DNA of 10,385 nucleotides from Candidatus Gastranaerophilales bacterium (lineage in GTDB: Bacteria; Cyanobacteriota; Vampirovibrionia; Gastranaerophilales; Gastranaerophilaceae): the NCBI GenBank assembly GCA_944326495.1, contig CALVEE010000026.1:1-10385 (forward strand). Reading direction: 5' to 3'. The notes under the pieces were generated by a model. That model had not been told where the DNA came from, did not search any database, and saw nothing but the letters and a program-made list of their open reading frames with translations. Made by a program: the position numbers and the translations under genes. Of this stretch, positions 6,214-10,385 are shown in pieces. Within the stretch, counting starts at the first letter, position 1. Every line of letters starts with the position of its first letter.

Positions 6214-7539
6214 ATGGAGCTGATTTCCGGTTTTATACATTCAAATGCTATTATCATTTCTGCATTAATACTGCTTATTGCATACATTTTTATCGCTATT
6301 GAAAAAATTCCTAAAGTTACAGTAGCAGTTTTTGGAGCTGCAATAACTCTTCTATTAGGATTATTAGGACAGGAAAAAATAGTTAACGGGGCTTTTGATG
6401 CCGGATATTTTATAAATTTTATTGATTTTAATGTAATATTTTTACTTGTTTCAATGATGATAGTTGTTTCAATTGCCTCTAAAAGCGGAATGTTTAATTG
6501 GATTGCTGTTGCAATGCTGAAACTTACAAGAGGAAATCCTAAACTGATATTGGTTTCACTCGGAATTTTTACAGCAATAGCTTCAGCTTTTCTGGATAAT
6601 GTTACAACCGTAATCCTTGTTATGCCTGTAACGTTTTTGATTGCAAAAGAGCTTGAGATAAGTCCTATGCCGTTTTTGATTACAGAAATCCTCACTTCCA
6701 ATATAGGCGGTACTGCTACATTAATCGGAGATCCGCCGAATATTATTATAGGAAGTGCTGCAGGATTATCTTTTATGGATTTTTTAGTTGAACTTACTGA
6801 TATTGTAGCTCTCATATTAATTGTTAATATAATTCTTTTGGTATTGTTATTCAGAAACCAGCTTACTGCAAAAAAAGAAAACATGGAGAAAGTTCTAAAG
6901 CTGGATAATTCAAATACTATTAAAGACAAATCTCTTATGCTGCGTTCCGGAATAGTTCTTTTACTTGTTATTACAGGTTTTATGCTTCATGATACAATTC
7001 ATATACAATCCTGTGTTGCAGCAATGGCAGGTGCTGCATTTCTCATGCTTTTTGAAAAACCTGATAAAATTTTTGAAGATGTCGAATGGAATACAATTTT
7101 CTTTTTTATAGGTTTATTTATTATTATCGGCGGTCTTGAACATGCGGGGGGGATAAAACTGATGTCTGAATGGCTTTTGCACATCACTAACGGATCTCAA
7201 AAAGCAGCATCTTTAATTATTCTGTGGGCATCAGGTATTTTATCAGGTATTATAGATAATATTCCTTATACCGCAACAATGGCTCCGCTGCTTGTAGAAG
7301 TTCAGAATGTAATGGGACATGATTATACACATCCTCTCTGGTGGTGCTTGTCTCTCGGTGCTTGCCTTGGCGGAAATATGACTATTATCGGAGCCGCAGC
7401 TAATGTTATAGTATCCGAAACTGCTGCAGATGAAGGCTATCCGATAACATTTTTGTATTTTTTGAAATACGGTGTCTTATCAACAGTTATCTCTCTGGCA
7501 TTGAGCACTGCCTATATATGGCTTAGATTTCTAAACTGA
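6214..7539 (+). CDS. ion transporter superfamily permease (ArsB/NhaD-like)
   Basis: An inner-membrane secondary transporter of 441 aa with about 10-12 hydrophobic segments. It shows the two-fold internal repeat of the IT superfamily: in the first half SAFLDNVTTVILVMPVT (124-140) and TSNIGGTATLIGDPPN (161-176); in the second half SGIIDNIPYTATMAPLL (344-360) and GGNMTIIGAAANVIV (386-400). The paired Asp-Asn motifs (D128/N129, D348/N349) and GDPPN are typical of the ArsB/NhaD branch, which includes Na+/H+ antiporters, arsenite pumps and anion carriers. The substrate cannot be fixed from sequence. There are no ars regulator or reductase genes nearby, so an arsenic role has no support from context. 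The gene is monocistronic, and no hairpin terminator is visible before the convergent gene 8 nt away. Confidence 0.9.
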   Translation: MELISGFIHSNAIIISALILLIAYIFIAIEKIPKVTVAVFGAAITLLLGLLGQEKIVNGAFDAGYFINFIDFNVIFLLVSMMIVVSIASKSGMFNWIAVAMLKLTRGNPKLILVSLGIFTAIASAFLDNVTTVILVMPVTFLIAKELEISPMPFLITEILTSNIGGTATLIGDPPNIIIGSAAGLSFMDFLVELTDIVALILIVNIILLVLLFRNQLTAKKENMEKVLKLDNSNTIKDKSLMLRSGIVLLLVITGFMLHDTIHIQSCVAAMAGAAFLMLFEKPDKIFEDVEWNTIFFFIGLFIIIGGLEHAGGIKLMSEWLLHITNGSQKAASLIILWASGILSGIIDNIPYTATMAPLLVEVQNVMGHDYTHPLWWCLSLGACLGGNMTIIGAAANVIVSETAADEGYPITFLYFLKYGVLSTVISLALSTAYIWLRFLN

Positions 7540-7547
7540 ACAAGCTT

Positions 7548-8000
7548 TTAAATGCCTTCATCTTCTTCAGTATCTTCTTCACTTACAGCCGGAGCTTCTA
7601 CTTTTACACCGAGTTCTTCTAATGCAGCACGTGCTTTCGGAGCAAGAGCTGTATCAGAGAAGTTCTCTAAAATCGTTTGATAACATTCTATTGCTTCAGG
7701 TTTCATATCCCGAAGTTTGTATACATTTCCTGCTTTATAATAAAGAGGAGCAAGTTCTGTTGTTGATGACATAAGCATCTGATTATCAAGCTTAATCTTT
7801 ATTCCAATCAGGGTCTCATTATCCTGCGGAGATAAAAGCGCACGGCCATATATCTTTTGGGTTAATTTATCAATACTGTCTGACATCTCGGCAATAGCTT
7901 CTTTAGATAATTTAGACGATTTCTTTGCTGCTGATACATCCAAAGAAATGGCTGAAAGTAATAAAAAACCGACAATTATAGATAAAAATATTTTTTTCAT
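7548..8000 (-). CDS. small secreted TPR-like protein of unknown function
   Basis: A 150-aa protein I cannot assign to a named family. Residues 1-24 form a Sec signal peptide (MKKIFLSIIVGFLLLSAIS..., cleavage after VSA). There is no lipobox cysteine, so it should be soluble in the periplasm or exported. Residues about 84-117 look like one tetratricopeptide repeat (APLYYKAGNVYKLRD...EAIECYQTILENF), followed by a second partial helix (ALAPKARAALEELG), the spacing seen in BamD/YbgF-type repeat proteins. The tail (about 134-150) is highly acidic (SEEDTEEDEGI). The ribosome binding site is weak: GGAG is 14 nt upstream, and the ATG overlaps the stop of a 7-codon reading frame. A -10 box TATAAT lies at 8046-8041 without a clear -35. 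It converges on the permease gene. Confidence 0.6.
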   Translation of the reverse strand: MKKIFLSIIVGFLLLSAISLDVSAAKKSSKLSKEAIAEMSDSIDKLTQKIYGRALLSPQDNETLIGIKIKLDNQMLMSSTTELAPLYYKAGNVYKLRDMKPEAIECYQTILENFSDTALAPKARAALEELGVKVEAPAVSEEDTEEDEGI

Positions 8001-8020
8001 TTTATAATCTTAAGCTCCAT
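7997..8020 (-). other. possible 7-codon leader ORF
   Basis: On the minus strand ATG GAG CTT AAG ATT ATA AAA TGA encodes MELKIIK, and its TGA overlaps the ATG of the secreted TPR-like gene (ATGA). This arrangement would suit translational coupling and could make up for the poor Shine-Dalgarno of the main gene. A frame this short can easily occur by chance. Confidence 0.2.
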
Positions 8021-8040
8021 ATGTATATATTTCTTCTTTT

Positions 8041-8046
8041 ATTATA
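8041..8046 (-). promoter_or_regulatory. -10 box for the secreted TPR-like gene
   Basis: A perfect TATAAT on the minus strand, about 40 nt before the start codon at 8000. No good -35 lies 16-18 nt upstream, so the promoter is only partly supported. Confidence 0.4.
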
Positions 8047-8155
8047 CATAATATTTATTTTTTAAGCTAGAGATTCTATAAAATAAAGAAAGCATACGAT
8101 ATGAAACGAATTTAAAAAACAGTGGGGTTAGATAGTATAATTATAAGTTAATTTT

Positions 8156-8369
8156 GGGAAAGTATGCCCAGCCGACAAAACCTCAGGCTCAATCAGCACC
8201 CACCCCTCCCCTGTCTTGGATTTGCTTCACGCTCACAGAGCTTCACCTTTAAGCCTCACGGCTTAGTCGGTTCAGTCTGTTCGCTATCCGGACTACCGTC
8301 CGTCCGCAAATCCGCTCCCTCAAAAGGGAGGGAGCAAATCCAAGACAAGGCTAAGATAAGCGCTTTCCC
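8156..8369. repeat. G+C-rich nested inverted-repeat element (MITE-like or structured RNA)
   Basis: This 214-nt block sits in the 474-nt gene-free stretch 8001-8474 and is visibly G+C-richer than its A+T-rich flanks. Outer arms GGGAAAG (8156-8162) and CTTTCCC (8363-8369) are inverted repeats. Inside them TGTCTTGGATTTGCT (8212-8226) and AGCAAATCCAAGACA (8333-8347) form a perfect 15-bp inverted repeat. Smaller hairpins lie between: TAAGCC/GGCTTA with loop TCAC, CGGAC/GTCCG, and CTCCCT/AGGGAG with loop CAAA (8315-8330). The octamer GCAAATCC occurs twice on its right side. A 69-codon frame runs through it but is low-complexity and has no ribosome binding site. It resembles the small non-autonomous intergenic repeats common in gut bacterial genomes. 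I see no clear target-site duplication. The rest of the stretch is A+T-rich, with a TATAAT at 8136-8141 pointing into the element. Confidence 0.6.
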
Positions 8370-8396
8370 GTAGGAGAAAAATTCGCAGAAACAGAA

Positions 8397-8410
8397 GCTT
8401 AAATTTAAGC
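8397..8410. repeat. perfect 14-bp palindrome
   Basis: GCTTAAATTTAAGC is fully self-complementary and lies between the G+C-rich element and the zinc-ribbon terminator. It may be a protein binding site or chance in A+T-rich DNA. Confidence 0.35.
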
Positions 8411-8420
8411 ATACAAATAT

Positions 8421-8459
8421 TAAAAAAAGAACAGAGGCTTAAACTAAACCTCTATTCTT
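8421..8459 (-). terminator. intrinsic terminator of the zinc-ribbon gene
   Basis: On the minus strand AAGAATAGAGG (8459-8449) pairs with CCTCTGTTCTT (8437-8427) with a single mismatch, and a run of seven T (8428-8422) follows. It starts 15 nt past the stop codon. This is a textbook Rho-independent terminator. Confidence 0.85.
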
Positions 8460-8474
8460 ATCACAAAATTTATA

Positions 8475-8774
8475 TTAAGCAGTAACAGCAGTTTCAGCTG
8501 CAGCTGCCTTAGCAGCGTCAAAGCACTCTTTACACAAAACATCTCTGCCCTGCGTAGGGTTAAAAGGTACCTGTGTTTGTTTACCACATTTAGCACAAAC
8601 CGCATCGTGCATTCTCTTTTTCCCTCTATGCATTTGTTTTTTGATTTTTCTGCAATTTGCGCATCTTTTAGGCTTATTTGTTAAACCCTTTTCTGCAAAA
8701 AACTCTTGCTCACCGGCTGTAAACACAAATTCACAACCGCAATCTTCACAAATAAGCGTTTCATCCTGGTACAT
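8475..8774 (-). CDS. double zinc-ribbon protein (zf-trcl type)
   Basis: A 99-aa protein with two predicted treble-clef or ribbon zinc sites. The first pairs C9-x2-C12 (with an extra C14) with C38-x2-C41 around VFTAGEQEFFAEKGLTNKP, the hallmark of the 'probable zinc-ribbon' (zf-trcl) family. The second pairs C60-x2-C63 with C81-x2-C84 around GKQTQVPFNPTQG. A basic linker (KIKKQMHRGKKRMH, 43-56) joins them and an Ala-rich tail ends the protein. The family is widespread in Firmicutes and other gut bacteria, and its molecular role is not established; RNA or ribosome binding is a guess from the basic linker. The start ATG at 8774 has AGGAG 8 nt upstream. Its promoter, operator-like palindrome and terminator mark it as a single-gene unit. 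Confidence 0.85.
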   Translation of the reverse strand: MYQDETLICEDCGCEFVFTAGEQEFFAEKGLTNKPKRCANCRKIKKQMHRGKKRMHDAVCAKCGKQTQVPFNPTQGRDVLCKECFDAAKAAAAETAVTA

Positions 8775-8802
8775 GACTGTTCTCCTAAATAATTTATAAC
8801 CC

Positions 8803-8821
8803 TGACACTAATATCGTGTCA
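8803..8821. promoter_or_regulatory. operator-like palindrome over the zinc-ribbon transcription start
   Basis: TGACAC-N7-GTGTCA is a perfect 6-7-6 inverted repeat. From the -10 box, the transcript should begin at about 8821, so the palindrome covers +1 to +19, a standard repressor position. It could also fold as a 5' hairpin in the mRNA. The regulator is unknown. Confidence 0.5.
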
Positions 8822-8827
8822 TGCCCC

Positions 8828-8856
8828 ATTCTATACTTTTTTTCAGTTAGCGTCAA
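8828..8856 (-). promoter_or_regulatory. sigma70 promoter of the zinc-ribbon gene
   Basis: On the minus strand TTGACG (8856-8851), a 17-nt spacer and TAGAAT (8833-8828) each match consensus at five of six bases. The expected start is near 8821. Confidence 0.75.
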
Positions 8857-8858
8857 GT

Positions 8859-8878
8859 TTTCAATAGAAATATTGAAA
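8859..8878. other. 8-bp hairpin with GAAA loop
   Basis: TTTCAATA (8859-8866) and TATTGAAA (8871-8878) pair perfectly around GAAA, a GNRA tetraloop when read on the plus strand. It lies just upstream of the zinc-ribbon -35 box, in the divergent region, and may be a regulator site. Confidence 0.35.
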
Positions 8879-9018
8879 CAAAAGTACATAAATTCAAATT
8901 CTTTTATTACCCGAAAGATTTAACCTTAAAAGATTACTTCTTCTTGGCATATGTAATATTGAAAAAAGATTATTATATACTAGAATTAGTAATGTAGGCT
9001 AGACGGGAGTGGAGTTTT

Positions 9019-10206
9019 ATGAGTATAGACAAGAAAAAACTGACCATACAAATACTAACAGCAATTGGATTTTTGCTTACAATTAAACTCGCGTGCATAT
9101 ATTATGTTGCAAACTATGAAAAGTATGCACTTTCAAGCTTTTGTTCAATAAACGATTTTATTGACTGCGATGGTGCGGCTAAATCATCAGTTTCCCAGTT
9201 CTGGGGAATCCCTCTTGCATACTGGGGTATGTTGTTCTATATAACAATATTTTTCCTTACTATCGTTGATAAATTGAAGCAGATAAAATTCTTAAAATTT
9301 CTTGAAGTTTTTAAGAATCCGATGTCTTATGTTACAATGCTCGGTACAATAGCATTTGCTTTCTCAATGGTGCTTGCTGGATTAAGTTTGTTTAAAATTC
9401 ATAAGCTCTGCGTTTTGTGCGTAATAACATATTTTATAGATTTTATAATAGCTCTTGTTGCATCTTCCGGGAAATTCCGTCAAATCGCGGTTGATTTTAA
9501 GACTACTATCCTTGATTTCATTTCCGGAGCAAAAAAATATCCAAAGACTTTTGTAGTACTTCTTATTTTTGCCGTATCATTCTTTACATACAGCGGTGTT
9601 ACATACAACTTTGTTCCGCATATTAAGAAACAAAAAGCTATTCTTAAATATCGCGATATAAAATTTAACCCGTATAGAGTTAAAGGAAATGTATTAGGCT
9701 CAGAAAAAGCTGATGTTGTAATAGAACTTTATTCGGACTATGTATGTCCTCTATGTTATATCCACAATATCATGCTCCATCAGGCAGTAAAAGATTTTTC
9801 AAATATAAAAATTATTCACCACAACTATCCTTTTGATAAAGAATGCAACCCGTATATCAGCTTTAATATGCATCCGAACGCTTGCTTTATGGCACGCGGA
9901 GCAATTGCTGCAAGAAATCAGGGCAACTATTGGGAAATGAGTTCTTTGCTGTACGAAAACCAGCCTAAAAATATGGATGCAATGCTTAAGCTTGTTGATG
10001 AACTCGGTTTTAATAAAGATAAATTCATTTCGGATTTTGAATCCGAGCAAACCTCTAAAGAAATTGAAACGGAATTAAATAAAGCCGTCGATTTAAATAT
10101 TGACAGCACTCCAACAATGTACGTCAACGGAGATAAGATTGTCGGGGTAAAACCTTATTATGAATTGAAGGAAATCTTAATAAAGCATGGGGCAAAACGA
10201 AAATAA
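9019..10206 (+). CDS. VKOR-DsbA fusion, disulfide bond formation enzyme
   Basis: A 395-aa inner-membrane protein that makes and passes on disulfide bonds in the periplasm, with electrons going to quinone. The VKOR part has membrane segments near 10-31, 66-83, 104-125 and 129-149, the loop cysteine pair C42/C50 (FCSINDFIDCDGA), a conserved serine in the SSVSQFWGIP stretch (56-65) and the quinone-side CVLC (C131/C134). A fifth segment (177-195) leads to a DsbA/thioredoxin domain (about 222-392) with active site CPLC (C243/C246) and cis-proline P365 in STPTMYVNG. A second cysteine pair, C276 and C289, lies in the helical insertion. Fusion of VKOR to its thioredoxin partner is known in cyanobacteria and relatives. 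The start at 9019 has GGGAGTGGAG just upstream. A -10-like TATACT (8976-8981) lacks a clear -35. Its 3' end overlaps queH by 20 nt. Confidence 0.93.
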   Translation: MSIDKKKLTIQILTAIGFLLTIKLACIYYVANYEKYALSSFCSINDFIDCDGAAKSSVSQFWGIPLAYWGMLFYITIFFLTIVDKLKQIKFLKFLEVFKNPMSYVTMLGTIAFAFSMVLAGLSLFKIHKLCVLCVITYFIDFIIALVASSGKFRQIAVDFKTTILDFISGAKKYPKTFVVLLIFAVSFFTYSGVTYNFVPHIKKQKAILKYRDIKFNPYRVKGNVLGSEKADVVIELYSDYVCPLCYIHNIMLHQAVKDFSNIKIIHHNYPFDKECNPYISFNMHPNACFMARGAIAARNQGNYWEMSSLLYENQPKNMDAMLKLVDELGFNKDKFISDFESEQTSKEIETELNKAVDLNIDSTPTMYVNGDKIVGVKPYYELKEILIKHGAKRK

Positions 10207-10385
10207 TAAAATACTAATCCATGCCTGCTGCGGAATATGTTCGGGCTATCCTATATCGCTTCTGCGTGATATGGGATACGAGCCTGTAGTTTATTTTTGT
10301 AATCCCAACCTTGATACAGAAGAAGAATTCCAAAAAAGGCTTGAAGCTCAAAAGATTGTCTGTATGTATCATTGGGTTGACTTAA
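10187..10385 (+). CDS. queH: epoxyqueuosine reductase QueH, 5' part (runs off the window)
   Basis: Only the first 66 codons are present. The start is the ATG at 10187, inside the end of the VKOR-DsbA gene in another frame, with GAAGGAAA about 12 nt upstream. The visible residues hold the QueH (former DUF208) N-terminal pattern: KILIHACCGICSGYP with adjacent C14/C15 and C18, then YFCNPNLDTEEEFQKRL with the NPN motif at 39-41. QueH carries out the last step of queuosine formation, reducing epoxyqueuosine to queuosine in the tRNA anticodon loop, and is the iron-sulfur alternative to QueG. The overlap with the upstream gene suggests co-transcription and translational coupling, though the two functions are not obviously linked. 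The rest of the gene lies outside the window. Confidence 0.9.
   Translation, partial: MGQNENNKILIHACCGICSGYPISLLRDMGYEPVVYFCNPNLDTEEEFQKRLEAQKIVCMYHWVDL

Noticed and set aside
6183..6929. A 248-codon open frame on the minus strand inside the permease gene
   Set aside because: It mirrors the hydrophobic codons of a well-supported permease, overlaps its promoter region, and shows no recognisable domain. It is an antisense shadow.
8164..8373. A 69-codon plus-strand frame in the G+C-rich element
   Set aside because: It has no ribosome binding site and a Ser/Pro-rich composition, and it spans the inverted-repeat arms. It is better explained by the repeat.
8803..8821. NrdR box
   Set aside because: It resembles ACAC...GTGT, but the middle is 7 nt, not 8, there is only one copy and no ribonucleotide reductase gene is near.

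Overview
The window is A+T-rich bacterial chromosome from a Gram-negative (diderm) organism. It carries a BamA/Omp85 gene with a Skp/OmpH gene, Sec signal peptides, a VKOR-DsbA fusion of the kind known from cyanobacteria, a clostridia/cyanobacteria-type double zinc ribbon and an epoxyqueuosine reductase. The three-POTRA, cyanobacteria-like Omp85 together with Firmicutes-like small proteins suggests a non-photosynthetic cyanobacterial relative (Melainabacteria/Vampirovibrionia, for example Gastranaerophilales). That placement is inference. TAA, TAG and TGA all act as stops.

Left part, minus strand (about 6057 down to 804): a compact operon bamA - skp - pyrimidine-nucleoside phosphorylase - orphan FlhA-C-like gene, starting from a good sigma70 promoter at 6083-6112. 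skp and the phosphorylase share a TAATG junction, and the phosphorylase and the FlhA-like gene overlap by 8 nt. The last gene is the most unusual item. It is a complete flagellar/type III export FlhA cytoplasmic domain with no membrane domain, preceded by a DUF4177-like domain and a coiled coil, and it sits with outer-membrane assembly genes, not export genes. Downstream on the same strand lies a minimal tyrosine recombinase (about 180 aa) with a structured leader and a 12-bp inverted repeat after its stop.

Middle part: a permease of the ion transporter (ArsB/NhaD) superfamily is transcribed divergently from bamA. It converges, with an 8-nt gap, on a small secreted TPR-like protein. A 474-nt gene-free stretch follows (8001-8474). 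It holds a G+C-rich, nested inverted-repeat element (8156-8369) that looks like a MITE-type intergenic repeat or a structured RNA.

Right part: a double zinc-ribbon protein (minus strand) has a strong promoter, a palindrome over the expected transcription start and an intrinsic terminator. Divergent from it is a VKOR-DsbA oxidative folding enzyme whose 3' end overlaps the start of queH (epoxyqueuosine reductase), which runs off the window. The envelope theme (BamA, Skp, VKOR-DsbA, secreted TPR protein) is consistent. The orphan FlhA-C protein may belong to it, but no sequence feature proves that.
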